Program-made: the position numbers and the translations under genes
Part shown: piece by piece, positions 1 to 6,081 of the stretch
Numbering within the stretch: position 1 is the stretch's first letter
How the letters are laid out: each line of letters opens with the position of its first letter
The notes under the pieces: generated by a model
What the model was told of the DNA's origin: nothing
The model's database searches: none
What the model saw: the letters and a program-made list of their open reading frames with translations, nothing else
Origin: an uncultured Opitutia bacterium
Lineage (GTDB): Bacteria > Verrucomicrobiota > Verrucomicrobiia > Opitutales > Coraliomargaritaceae
DNA: 6,081 nucleotides
Assembly (NCBI GenBank): GCA_937899295.1
Contig: CALBPO010000165.1
Coordinates: 1-6,081 of the forward strand
Direction: 5' to 3'

Positions 1-1
1 C

Positions 2-325
2 GGAGTGCTACTCATTGTCCTTGCTCCCAGTATTTCGATTCCGGAAGGTTCTCTTTTTCTTCCCTTCCTCAGAAATTTGATTTGGGTCAGTATTGCATGG
101 TCGATCCTAAATTGTTTGCCGGTCTATCCTATGGATGGCGGACAAATGATGGCCGCGATTCTAGGGCCTAAGAAGCAGCACTACGTCCATTTGATCAGTT
201 CCATCGTTGCAGTCATTATCGGTATCGCTGGATACCTCTATCTCGGTACGATCCTGTTACCCATTTTCATGGCACTCTTTGCATGGCAAAATTGGCAGTC
301 TTACCAAGCTTCGTCTCCTCAGTAG
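2..325 (+). CDS. Site-2 protease (M50) family membrane protein, C-terminal part
   Basis: This is the 3' end of a gene that enters the window in frame from the left; the first visible GTG is probably not its start. The visible ~107 residues are mostly hydrophobic. They contain NCLPVYPMDGG (about residues 36-46), which matches the second zinc-ligand motif (NxxPxxPxDGG) of the M50 site-2 protease family, whose Asp is the third metal ligand. The HExxH motif should lie upstream and cannot be seen. After the motif comes a charged loop (GPKKQHY) and then two closely spaced hydrophobic stretches (LISSIVAVIIGIAGYLYLG and LLPIFMALFAW), consistent with a final membrane segment or hairpin. Family members cut substrates within the membrane; the substrate here is unknown. 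The stop lies 59 bases before folB on the same strand, so cotranscription is possible. I am confident of the family and have no view on the specific role. Confidence 0.85.
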   Translation, partial: GVLLIVLAPSISIPEGSLFLPFLRNLIWVSIAWSILNCLPVYPMDGGQMMAAILGPKKQHYVHLISSIVAVIIGIAGYLYLGTILLPIFMALFAWQNWQSYQASSPQ

Positions 326-384
326 CAATCGATTTGTTAAATTGTATTCTTCCTATTTCCACTAGAAACGGTTTTATATCTGCC

Positions 385-750
385 ATGAAAACTGCTAAAA
401 TTGTCCTCAAAGAACTGGTTTTTTTTGCCCGACATGGGCTACTCGAAGAAGAAGCAAAGTTGGGGCAACGTTTCCACCTTGATGTAGTGGTCGAGCTCGA
501 TCCTTCACTCGATTTAGCAACAGATAGTCCAGAATCTACGGTGAATTACGTGGAACTCTTCGAAGCGATCAAAGAGATTTTCACCGAACAACGTTTTAAT
601 ATGATTGAGACAGCAGCCGATGCCATCGCAGTCGGCATACTTGAGCGTTTTGCCAAGCTTGTATCTGTGACGGTAGAAGTGAAAAAACCCTCCGTGCCTG
701 TTGATTGCGTTTGCGACTACTTCGCTGCGGAGGTGACGCGATGCCGCTAG
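385..750 (+). CDS. folB: Dihydroneopterin aldolase
   Basis: FolB converts 7,8-dihydroneopterin to 6-hydroxymethyl-7,8-dihydropterin and glycolaldehyde in cytoplasmic tetrahydrofolate synthesis. The 121-residue product has the usual family length. It shows the N-terminal pattern of a short strand followed by FFARHGLLEEEAKLGQRF (about residues 13-30), with the conserved HG and acidic residues. It also has the STVNY Tyr (about residue 54), an IETAADAIA helix (about residues 73-81) and a C-terminal VEVKKPSVPVD (about residues 98-108) carrying the family's KPxxPV lysine. The reading frame is open further upstream, but I chose the ATG at 385 because the conserved domain starts directly after it. 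No clear Shine-Dalgarno sequence precedes this ATG. The last 10 bases overlap folK, whose product uses FolB's product as substrate, so the two are probably translationally coupled. Confidence 0.93.
   Translation: MKTAKIVLKELVFFARHGLLEEEAKLGQRFHLDVVVELDPSLDLATDSPESTVNYVELFEAIKEIFTEQRFNMIETAADAIAVGILERFAKLVSVTVEVKKPSVPVDCVCDYFAAEVTRCR
729..736 (+). promoter_or_regulatory. Strong Shine-Dalgarno site for folK
   Basis: GGAGGTGA closely matches the complement of the 16S rRNA 3' end. Seven bases separate its GGAGG core from the ATG at 741. It lies inside the 3' end of folB and fixes the folK start, although the folK frame is open further upstream. It is the only strong site of this kind before a gene start in the window. 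Confidence 0.85.
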
Positions 751-1241
751 TGCGTGCCTATATCGCACTCGGTAGCAACCTTGGTGATCGGCTAGGACAA
801 ATGCAGTCTGCGCTCAAGGCTTTAGCGGCGGATGATCGGCTCAAAGTTTTACAAATTAGTCCTGTTTATGAGAACCGCGCAGTTGGTATGGGGGAGGCCA
901 ATGATTTCCTTAACGCGATGGTCGGGGTCGAGACCTCGATGGCGCCACTTGCCTTGCTGGACTACTGTCTCGAAGTGGAATCGCAACTCGGGCGAGTGAG
1001 CAAAGGCGAGTGGGCACCGCGTAGTATCGATCTAGACATCATCGCCTACGGAGATGAAATAATCGAGCACGAGCGCCTTAAAGTCCCACATCCACGCATC
1101 GCTGAACGCGACTTCGTCGTGCATCCACTCTGCGCTATCGCGCCGAATTTGGAGATTCGAGGTCAAAGCATAGCTCATTTGGCTGCGTCTTTGCCGATGG
1201 ATAGGCTGAAGCTCTACGAATTGAAACTTAAAATTGTCTAG
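741..1241 (+). CDS. folK: 2-amino-4-hydroxy-6-hydroxymethyldihydropteridine pyrophosphokinase (HPPK)
   Basis: FolK transfers pyrophosphate from ATP to 6-hydroxymethyl-7,8-dihydropterin, the step after FolB in folate synthesis. The 166-residue product has the normal HPPK length and the family landmarks in order. These are AYIALGSNLGDR near the N-terminus, ISPVYENRAVG (about residues 39-49), a DFLNAMVGVET segment, an LLDYCLEVESQLGR helix, WAPRSIDLDIIAYGD (about residues 97-111) with the DxD pair that binds magnesium, and VPHPRIAERDFVVHPL (about residues 121-136). The start at 741 is set by the strong ribosome-binding site and by homology beginning at AYIALGSN. Its first codons overlap the end of folB by 10 bases, so translation is probably coupled. 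No dihydropteroate synthase gene (folP) is in view, and the next gene downstream is unrelated to folate synthesis. Confidence 0.96.
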   Translation: MPLVRAYIALGSNLGDRLGQMQSALKALAADDRLKVLQISPVYENRAVGMGEANDFLNAMVGVETSMAPLALLDYCLEVESQLGRVSKGEWAPRSIDLDIIAYGDEIIEHERLKVPHPRIAERDFVVHPLCAIAPNLEIRGQSIAHLAASLPMDRLKLYELKLKIV

Positions 1242-1291
1242 GTTCTGATCTTAGCTTGAAGCATCACCGTCACAGGCAAATATTTCAGAAA

Positions 1292-1591
1292 ATGAAACCA
1301 CAAATCGAAATTGAATACTGCCCTGGTTGCCGTTGGCTCCTCCGCGCCGCTTGGACAGCGCAGGAACTTTTGACTACCTTCGAAGCAGAGCTTGGTGCTG
1401 TCACACTACGTCCTTCCGATACGGGTGGCACCTTTCGTGTAAGCTTAGATGGCGAATCGATTTGGGATCGAAAGACGGAGGCTCGTTTCCCTGAAATCAA
1501 AGAGTTGAAGCAATGCGTACGCGACCATGTCGCGCCAGAGCGCGATCTTGGGCACAGTGATACTGGCGAGAGTCATAAAATTGGCGGATAA
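1292..1591 (+). CDS. Rdx/SelW-like thioredoxin-fold protein (CxxC type)
   Basis: This small cytoplasmic protein of 99 residues resembles the Rdx family, the bacterial relatives of selenoprotein W/T/H. IEIEYCPGCRWLLRAAW lies at about residues 5-21, with a Cys10-Cys13 CxxC motif after the first strand. A GTFRVSLDGESIWDR strand-turn region follows, and then RFPEIKELKQCVRDHV (about residues 65-80), a typical family C-terminal motif. Both active-site codons are TGC, so this is the cysteine form rather than a selenoprotein. A thiol redox role is expected from the family, but partners are unknown. An in-frame TTG lies 36 bases upstream. I prefer the ATG at 1292 because the extra residues (MKHHRHRQIFQK) fall before the conserved first strand. 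No Shine-Dalgarno sequence is visible for either start. It follows folK by 50 bases on the same strand and may be cotranscribed with it; the last ~18 residues look nonconserved. Confidence 0.85.
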   Translation: MKPQIEIEYCPGCRWLLRAAWTAQELLTTFEAELGAVTLRPSDTGGTFRVSLDGESIWDRKTEARFPEIKELKQCVRDHVAPERDLGHSDTGESHKIGG

Positions 1592-1602
1592 ACTTTCTCA
1601 AA

Positions 1603-1649
1603 AAGTAAAAACCACACACCGAATAAATCACCCGCCACGGTTTTCACTT
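1603..1649. terminator. Possible bidirectional terminator between convergent genes
   Basis: The arms at 1603-1613 and 1639-1649 are complementary at 10 of 11 positions. Read on the minus strand, the second arm contains GGTTTTTACTT and runs on into further Ts, which suits a terminator for the substrate-binding protein gene. On the plus strand, T-rich sequence also follows the structure. The loop of 25 bases is long, the stem is A/T-rich, and one arm overlaps the last codon and stop of the minus-strand gene, so this is a weak candidate. Position between converging genes is the main supporting argument. Confidence 0.35.
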
Positions 1650-2600
1650 AAGCCACTTTTTCCAGCTATCACGGTAGTCTTCGGCATTCCGCCAATTGAC
1701 GATGCGAGGCTTGGTGCGGACGATGGTCTCTTCGGGTCCCTGCTTATTATGAAGCTTCTCAATCATGGTCTCGACGCTCTTATATCCCCAATCGTAGTAA
1801 GGGTGGACAACCAGCGCATCGAGGTAGCCTTGATCGACATAGATAAAGGCAGAAGGTGAGGACTGAATGGCGACGATGGGTAGTTTACCGGGCTTCCAAG
1901 GGAGTGAGGGCATGCCGAGTAGCGGCCAATCCTCGAGGAAGACCCAGCCCTTGATTAGATCGTTGCGGTCGGCCTCTTCGGCGGCACGGATCGCTTCGAT
2001 CGCAGAAAGATAGTCGGGCGCACAGGTGATTGTTGTCTCGATGCGGCGATAGCTAAGCACCTCGCGTAGACCAGTCATGCGCTGCTCCAACTCTGCGCCT
2101 GGTGTAGCGCTAGTGAGTATTGCGACGCGAGCCTTCGTCGGAAGTTTGGCTAGAATCGCGTGCCCTGCTAAGCGGCCAGCTTCGACTTCGTCGGCCAACA
2201 CCGAAGTGAGTGACTCGCGGTCGGAAAGCTGGCTTTCGAAAAAGACGACTTCTTGGCCTTGTTGTAAGGCAAAGTCTATGGATGCTCGGACGGCTTCGGT
2301 ATTTTCCGGACTGATGATTAGACCGTCCGCATTTTCAATGAAGAGTTCGGCCAGTGAAGTCATCTGGCTACCTCCTTTATTCTTATCTGGAGTGAAAATA
2401 ACTAATTCAATGTCGATCGAATACTTTTCGTTGAGTTCGAGCGCCGCAGCTTGAGCCCCTTCGCGGGCAGCTTGGTAGATGGCGTCTTCTTGGTCGCGCC
2501 CGACGATGCCGATTTTGTATTCACCGAGTAGTTCTCGGTTTTGAGCTTCGAGGGCGGTGTACCATAATAGGAGAACTAGGAGAGTGAGTCGTTGCAACAT
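1644..2600 (-). CDS. Periplasmic sugar-type substrate-binding protein (PBP type 1, ribose/LacI-like)
   Basis: This 318-residue protein probably acts outside the cytoplasmic membrane. It starts with a hydrophobic signal peptide (MLQRLTLLVLLLWYTALEA, cleavage likely near residue 19), with no lipobox cysteine. The mature part follows the two-lobed Peripla_BP_4 pattern. YKIGIVGRDQEDAIYQAAREGAQAAA (about residues 28-53) is the first strand and helix, ADGLIISPENTEAV (about 91-104) is the typical 'site of ligand entry' strand, and SVLADEVEAGRLAGHAIL (about 133-150) resembles the VTxDNxxAGxxAA hinge motif. ARVAILTSATPGAELEQRMTGLREVL (about 157-182) opens the second lobe. Family members usually bind sugars and feed ABC transporters, but some serve sensor kinases. 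No permease or ATPase is in view, so the partner is unknown. The gene follows the GH20 gene by 55 bases on the same strand, suggesting one operon and a carbohydrate ligand (inference). No clear Shine-Dalgarno sequence precedes the ATG. Confidence 0.85.
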   Translation of the reverse strand: MLQRLTLLVLLLWYTALEAQNRELLGEYKIGIVGRDQEDAIYQAAREGAQAAALELNEKYSIDIELVIFTPDKNKGGSQMTSLAELFIENADGLIISPENTEAVRASIDFALQQGQEVVFFESQLSDRESLTSVLADEVEAGRLAGHAILAKLPTKARVAILTSATPGAELEQRMTGLREVLSYRRIETTITCAPDYLSAIEAIRAAEEADRNDLIKGWVFLEDWPLLGMPSLPWKPGKLPIVAIQSSPSAFIYVDQGYLDALVVHPYYDWGYKSVETMIEKLHNKQGPEETIVRTKPRIVNWRNAEDYRDSWKKWLK

Positions 2601-2655
2601 TGATGTCTAATTTAGGAATTTTTAAGGAGCGTTGGCAACTTGCTTTGTTCGCTTT

Positions 2656-4044
2656 TTAGCTATGCATCCGAGCCAGACTATCTTCGAGGCCACCTTCGCG
2701 GCTGTGCCTTCGCCATTGTGTGGCGAAGTCCTTAGCCAACTGAACTTTGCTTTCGGAGGGAGTCTTATTGAGGCAGCGCTCTAATCCTGCTCGATTTAAG
2801 CGTATGGAGAGGGCGATTTCGGGATCAAGCCCGTCAGTCCGGATCGCGTTCAATGCCGCGTCGCATTTTGCAAGTTCGGCCTGATTAGTCAGAGGGAGTA
2901 GGGTCTCGTTTAGCTGTTTTTCGTTCGCGAAGAAGGCACTGTTTAGAAAACTATTCGGGGGTGAGGGTTGCGTGAGCAGACCGTCGATCTGACCTAAGGC
3001 GCAGATGCTCGTGCCATGTCCTTTTGATTCATTCGGGTAGAAGAGGGTGTCGATTATTTCGGCTAGTTCGGTCTCGTCGAGACTTTGCCCATGACACTCT
3101 GCCGCTGCGATGATGAGCGCGGGGTAGAGGGTGAACCAAGGCTGGTGATGCCCGTTATCACCCCATGCGGTGAGTAGCAGGCCGCGCGCGCCGTTAGCGA
3201 GGCCTTGTTTTGCAGCTAAGTTGATATTGGCCTTGGCCACATCTAGGCGGCCAGAGAAGGAATTCCAATTACCCGCACCAGGTGCGACGTAGAATTGATC
3301 GCGGAAGCCGGCTCGCGCTACTATGCGGCATTGTTCGGCAAATGGTGAGTCGGCCTCGTAGCCCCAGATGACTGGGATAACACCTTCGGGTAATTCCGAC
3401 ACCAGATCGGGGCGCTCCATAATAATGTCTGCCCAGAATTGAGCAGTTTGCCCGTGTTTCTCTGCCAGTGCGAAAAGTTGCTTCATGAAGTCCAAATAGA
3501 CGCGGTGTTTACCTTCGCGTTGGAGGCGCTCTGCGCTGCGGCCTTTACCCAGTTCCCATGGCTCGTCGCCTCCGATATGAAGCTGGCACGAGCTAAAATT
3601 GGGGAGTAGCTCGGCGTAAAGTTTATCCATGAAAGCGGCGCTGTCTGCATCGGGGTAGAGTGTGCTGCCAGTATCGCGCCAGCCAGCAAGAGGATGCTCA
3701 AAGCCTTCGGGGCATTCTGCGAGTGGCTTGTAATCTGCGTGCTTGAGCCAGCGCTCCATATGGCCGAAGGAGTTTTGATTTGGCACTAGTTCGATGCCAC
3801 GATCTGCGCAGTAGCTGTCGAGTTCGAGTATCTCGCTGGCTGTTAACGGCGAGGCATTCTGCCAAACCGTTTCGTGCTCAGCAAAGGCGAAGGTGTGTTC
3901 CGTATAGAGTTGCAACTCATTATAGTTGAGCACTTGCAGAGCATCAATCAAGCGGTGGAGCGTTTCAACTGTCGGCACTCGGTTGCGACTAATGTCGAGC
4001 ATCAGGCCACGACGAGCAAAGAGAGTGGTATTATTTAAAAGCAT
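2656..4044 (-). CDS. Glycoside hydrolase family 20 (beta-N-acetylhexosaminidase-like), no signal peptide
   Basis: GH20 enzymes remove terminal N-acetylglucosamine or N-acetylgalactosamine by substrate-assisted catalysis. The 462-residue product starts almost at the catalytic barrel. [21 protein letters not shown] (about residues 9-29) matches the first barrel strand (RGxxLDxxR), and [13 protein letters not shown] (about 42-54) and [19 protein letters not shown] (about 84-102) are further family segments. [15 protein letters not shown] (about 156-170) contains the HxGGDE signature with the catalytic Asp160-Glu161 pair. [23 protein letters not shown] (about 287-309) is a late-barrel substrate-pocket motif. 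There is neither a signal peptide nor the usual N-terminal GH20b domain, so a cytoplasmic exo-hydrolase acting on imported small sugars is likely (inference). I chose the ATG at 4044; a TTG two codons earlier is possible. The residues after about 340 are less conserved. It lies directly downstream of the tRNA-Pro terminator and is probably cotranscribed with the binding-protein gene. Confidence 0.88.
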   Translation of the reverse strand: MLLNNTTLFARRGLMLDISRNRVPTVETLHRLIDALQVLNYNELQLYTEHTFAFAEHETVWQNASPLTASEILELDSYCADRGIELVPNQNSFGHMERWLKHADYKPLAECPEGFEHPLAGWRDTGSTLYPDADSAAFMDKLYAELLPNFSSCQLHIGGDEPWELGKGRSAERLQREGKHRVYLDFMKQLFALAEKHGQTAQFWADIIMERPDLVSELPEGVIPVIWGYEADSPFAEQCRIVARAGFRDQFYVAPGAGNWNSFSGRLDVAKANINLAAKQGLANGARGLLLTAWGDNGHHQPWFTLYPALIIAAAECHGQSLDETELAEIIDTLFYPNESKGHGTSICALGQIDGLLTQPSPPNSFLNSAFFANEKQLNETLLPLTNQAELAKCDAALNAIRTDGLDPEIALSIRLNRAGLERCLNKTPSESKVQLAKDFATQWRRHSREGGLEDSLARMHS

Positions 4045-4048
4045 TTGC

Positions 4049-4080
4049 AAAAAAATGGCACGCTCTGGAGGAAGCGTGCC
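4049..4080 (-). terminator. Intrinsic terminator of the tRNA-Pro gene
   Basis: On the minus strand, a perfect 8-base-pair G/C-rich stem (arms at 4073-4080 and 4057-4064, loop of 8 bases) is followed after one A by a run of seven Ts. This is a classic rho-independent terminator. It begins 10 bases after the CCA end of the tRNA gene, so it should end the tRNA transcript. It sits immediately upstream of the GH20 start codon, which must rely on read-through or on a promoter inside or beside it. The plus strand has no T-run after the stem, so it is oriented to the minus strand only. Confidence 0.85.
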
Positions 4081-4090
4081 GTCATTCCCA

Positions 4091-4168
<78 letters not shown>

Positions 4169-4184
4169 ACGAGAAAGATTGCGA

Positions 4185-4212
4185 AAGATGGACGAGCACT
4201 GGGGTGCGTCAA
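4185..4212 (-). promoter_or_regulatory. Candidate promoter for tRNA-Pro
   Basis: On the minus strand TTGACG (4212-4207) matches the sigma-70 -35 element at five of six bases. After a 16-base spacer, CATCTT (4190-4185) is a poor -10 element that keeps the A at position 2 and the T at position 6. Transcription would start about 10 bases before the tRNA. The position is right and the -35 is good, but the -10 is weak, so this is tentative. Confidence 0.4.
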
Positions 4213-4223
4213 GTCTATATCCT

Positions 4224-5981
4224 TTATTGAGTCACGGAAACTCGGAGAAAGGCTTTTTCATGTGATGATAGAGGAGCCACTCTTCGGTAGGTGTAGCGAT
4301 CATATCCGCCAGTTTCAGATGTGACAGTGATGAGTTCGACTTCGCTAGTTGAGCTGCTCCAGGTTCCATTAAGATCGGTGACCGTCTCTACTGTGTAGTT
4401 GAGGCCGTTTTCAAAGTTCGGCTTACGATAGCTGATTTGCAGATAGTTTTGGCCGACGTCCTCAATGGTTTCACTAATGGGAAGAATACTCAGGTCGATT
4501 ATTTCAGGGTCGCCGCCGAAGGCTTGTTCAAGCTGATTCTCTATGCCGTCGCCATCTGGATCGTCGGAGGGGTCTTGTTCCGCTGACAGTGTGCTGCTAG
4601 TGAACGCGGTGGAACTCCATAGTGAGTAGTTCTGATAAAGCTCGCTCCGCCAGGCTATAGCGTAGTCGGTGGCTAAACTAGTTGCGACGGTCAAAGTGTA
4701 GCTGCCAGCTTCAAGCTCGCTGCCTGAATCTCTCCAAATATGTTCAATGTTATCGACCGCACTGTCGCTACTCTGGATATTGGAATTATCGCTGTCATCG
4801 GTCAATTCTAGATTCATGTCAGGAAGCGATGGATTAAACGATGGATTAAAGTAAGAGCCTTGTTTGGTCACTTTGCGATTCCATGTGACGAGGACTGAGA
4901 GCTTTCGTAATCTGAAGCCGATCGAGATATTGATTACGTAAGTCTCGCTGCTGTTAGTGCCAAGATTGCTTAGGTTCCATCCATGCGTGCCGATTGTGCT
5001 GCCTGCAATTTGTTGTCCACCTTGCTGGATAAAATAACTCTGGTAAATATCTAGTTCACCTGCGCCGTAAACATCATCAATCGGACGAGTGGGAGTTTGA
5101 TCCCAATTTGCTGATATGGATTTATCGGCTCCTGCCAGTAGAATGGCTTTTAGACTTAGTTGGTCTTTGGCAGCGGCGTTTGATCCTGCCGCGTCGATCA
5201 ATAAGGCAGCCGCAGCAGTTACAATAGGTGTTGCTAAGCTAGTGTATTGTGTAGCTGGATTAGATCCAGGAATGCCTCCGGGCGCGACGATTTCAGGCTT
5301 GGTGCGCCCTGCTCCGTCGTAAGTGGTCGTTCCATAACGATGAGTGCCATCGCTGACGCCTACGGAGATGCCGTTGTAAATACTTCCGTAGGTGTCCGGG
5401 ATGTCGGAGGGTCTTGATTGATCGCCAAAGTCTGAATTATAGGTGCCTACGATTGGTAAAAATCCGTCTCTGTTGACTGCATAATCCATCCGGCGGGGTG
5501 CGTTGCTGTTTTGATACCAGTTCACCCAACTGTGATTTTGAAGAGGGTTGGATTCGATAGAGGGGGTGCCCGAATACCATCCGCTGTTTAGGAAGTTATT
5601 TGTCTCATAAACTGAAACATTTGTGATTCCGGGAGAGATAGAGGATGTGTTACCGTAGAGATTGCGACCGACCCATGTTCCATGATTTGAAGGATTCTGT
5701 CCTAAATTTGAGACATCTGTTAAAGTTTTTCCGCTAAACTCTGAACTAGATGGATTGGGTGTATAGCCTTCATAGCTTTCAAGTATGCCATTCCCGTTAG
5801 TATCTTCTCTGGCTTCGACCTGAGTCACGCCTACTCCGGCACCAGTGGGTAATGAGATACCCCTAAGGCTTAATTCATTTGCGGGTTGATTGTAGAGCAC
5901 CTCATCCTTGTAAGACGCCGAGAGATTAAGGATTGGAAATAGGATGATGCAAATAGCTGTGGTATACAGGCGGGAAAACAT
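4224..5981 (-). CDS. Secreted subtilase-like (S8 fold) protein with atypical catalytic motifs
   Basis: The 585-residue product begins with a signal peptide (hydrophobic residues about 8-20, cleavage likely after Ala22). An S8-like core follows. [11 protein letters not shown] (47-57) stands where subtilases have the catalytic-Asp strand, but with Glu56. NHGTWVGR (99-106) supplies the catalytic His100, with Trp replacing the second His of HGTHVAG. Asn182 in VGTYNSD may be the oxyanion residue, KPEIVAPGG (228-236) matches PDIxAPG, and [17 protein letters not shown] (245-261) carries the nucleophile Ser248 with Tyr in place of the Gly of GTS. Spacings fit subtilisin. EF-hand-like loops appear at DTNGNGILE (60-68) and [12 protein letters not shown] (474-485). 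A beta-rich tail (about 515-585) resembles C-terminal domains of Verrucomicrobiota secreted proteins. I see no PEP-CTERM or autotransporter barrel. Whether it is an active protease is unclear. The gene runs towards the tRNA, and no strong ribosome-binding site precedes the ATG. Confidence 0.8.
   Translation of the reverse strand: MFSRLYTTAICIILFPILNLSASYKDEVLYNQPANELSLRGISLPTGAGVGVTQVEAREDTNGNGILESYEGYTPNPSSSEFSGKTLTDVSNLGQNPSNHGTWVGRNLYGNTSSISPGITNVSVYETNNFLNSGWYSGTPSIESNPLQNHSWVNWYQNSNAPRRMDYAVNRDGFLPIVGTYNSDFGDQSRPSDIPDTYGSIYNGISVGVSDGTHRYGTTTYDGAGRTKPEIVAPGGIPGSNPATQYTSLATPIVTAAAALLIDAAGSNAAAKDQLSLKAILLAGADKSISANWDQTPTRPIDDVYGAGELDIYQSYFIQQGGQQIAGSTIGTHGWNLSNLGTNSSETYVINISIGFRLRKLSVLVTWNRKVTKQGSYFNPSFNPSLPDMNLELTDDSDNSNIQSSDSAVDNIEHIWRDSGSELEAGSYTLTVATSLATDYAIAWRSELYQNYSLWSSTAFTSSTLSAEQDPSDDPDGDGIENQLEQAFGGDPEIIDLSILPISETIEDVGQNYLQISYRKPNFENGLNYTVETVTDLNGTWSSSTSEVELITVTSETGGYDRYTYRRVAPLSSHEKAFLRVSVTQ
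4827..4850. repeat. Perfect 12-base tandem duplication within the subtilase-like gene
   Basis: CGATGGATTAAA occurs twice head to tail (4827-4838 and 4839-4850). On the coding (minus) strand it is in frame and gives FNPSFNPS at about residues 379-386, just before LPDMNLEL. Two identical units suggest a recent replication-slippage event that added four residues in a loop of the beta-sandwich-like region after the S8 core. Confidence 0.9.
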
Positions 5982-6081
5982 AGGGTATTTACTCTATTTT
6001 GTAGAGACTAGTCTGGAATGCAATCCATAGAAATACGAAAAAATTGTAAATTAGTCAGCCATATAAAAGGCCCAAGCATGA
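5982..6081. other. Upstream region of the subtilase-like gene
   Basis: These 100 bases at the window edge are A/T-rich and hold no gene that I can recognise. On the minus strand TACAAT (6048-6043) matches a sigma-70 -10 element at five of six bases and would give a leader of about 55 bases, but no good -35 element lies at the right distance. A short AGAG stretch upstream of the ATG is at best a weak ribosome-binding site. Confidence 0.3.

Noticed and set aside
326..384. Promoter in the gap before folB
   Set aside because: The gap is A/T-rich, but no pair of -35 and -10 elements with correct spacing could be found, so transcription from the upstream membrane-protease gene is at least as likely.
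1319..1330. Possible selenocysteine site in the Rdx-like protein
   Set aside because: Both residues of the CxxC motif are encoded by TGC and no in-frame TGA is present, so it is the ordinary cysteine form.
2077..2454. Plus-strand open frame opposite the substrate-binding protein gene
   Set aside because: It is Ser/Ala-rich low-information sequence fully antisense to a gene with clear family motifs, and it has no ribosome-binding site.
4191..4210. Short hairpin on the minus strand between the subtilase-like gene and the tRNA
   Set aside because: It has only a seven-pair stem with a two-base bulge and no T-run after it. It overlaps the better-supported -35 element, so I do not call it a terminator.
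4224..4430. C-terminal sorting signal (PEP-CTERM type) or autotransporter barrel in the subtilase-like protein
   Set aside because: The C-terminus lacks a PEP motif, a final membrane helix and a basic tail, and the last domain is too short for a beta-barrel.

Overview
The window reads as an ordinary chromosomal segment of a Gram-negative-type bacterium, most likely a member of Verrucomicrobiota (Opitutae, in the neighbourhood of Coraliomargarita or Lentimonas). This placement is an inference. It rests on the style of the secreted S8-like protein (an S8 core with a VEA motif, a DPDGDG-type calcium loop and a C-terminal domain ending AFLRVSVTQ), on the scarcity of Shine-Dalgarno sequences, and on a GH20 enzyme next to a lone sugar-type binding protein. 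No 16S or other firm taxonomic marker is present.

Left part, plus strand (2-1591): the 3' end of a membrane-embedded M50/site-2-protease-family gene, then folB (dihydroneopterin aldolase) and folK (HPPK), which overlap by 10 bases, then a small Rdx/SelW-like thioredoxin-fold protein with a CxxC motif. FolB and FolK catalyse consecutive steps of folate synthesis, and folK is the only gene here with a strong Shine-Dalgarno sequence. These genes converge on the next block at about 1592-1643, where an A/T-rich inverted repeat may act as a two-way terminator.

Right part, minus strand (1644-5981), in transcription order: a secreted subtilase-like protein with an altered active site (5981-4224); a tRNA-Pro(GGG) gene with encoded CCA and its own intrinsic terminator; a signal-less GH20 beta-N-acetylhexosaminidase-like protein whose ATG lies 12 bases after the terminator hairpin; and, 55 bases further on, a secreted periplasmic substrate-binding protein of the ribose/LacI type. 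The last two probably form a small sugar-related operon, with binding outside the cytoplasm and hydrolysis inside, but no permease, ATPase or regulator is in view.

The last 100 bases (5982-6081) hold the leader of the subtilase-like gene and no recognisable gene. I see no mobile element, CRISPR array, phage gene or clear new system. The points most worth a second look are the atypical S8 catalytic motifs, the tRNA terminator abutting the GH20 start codon, and a perfect 12-base tandem duplication inside the subtilase-like gene.
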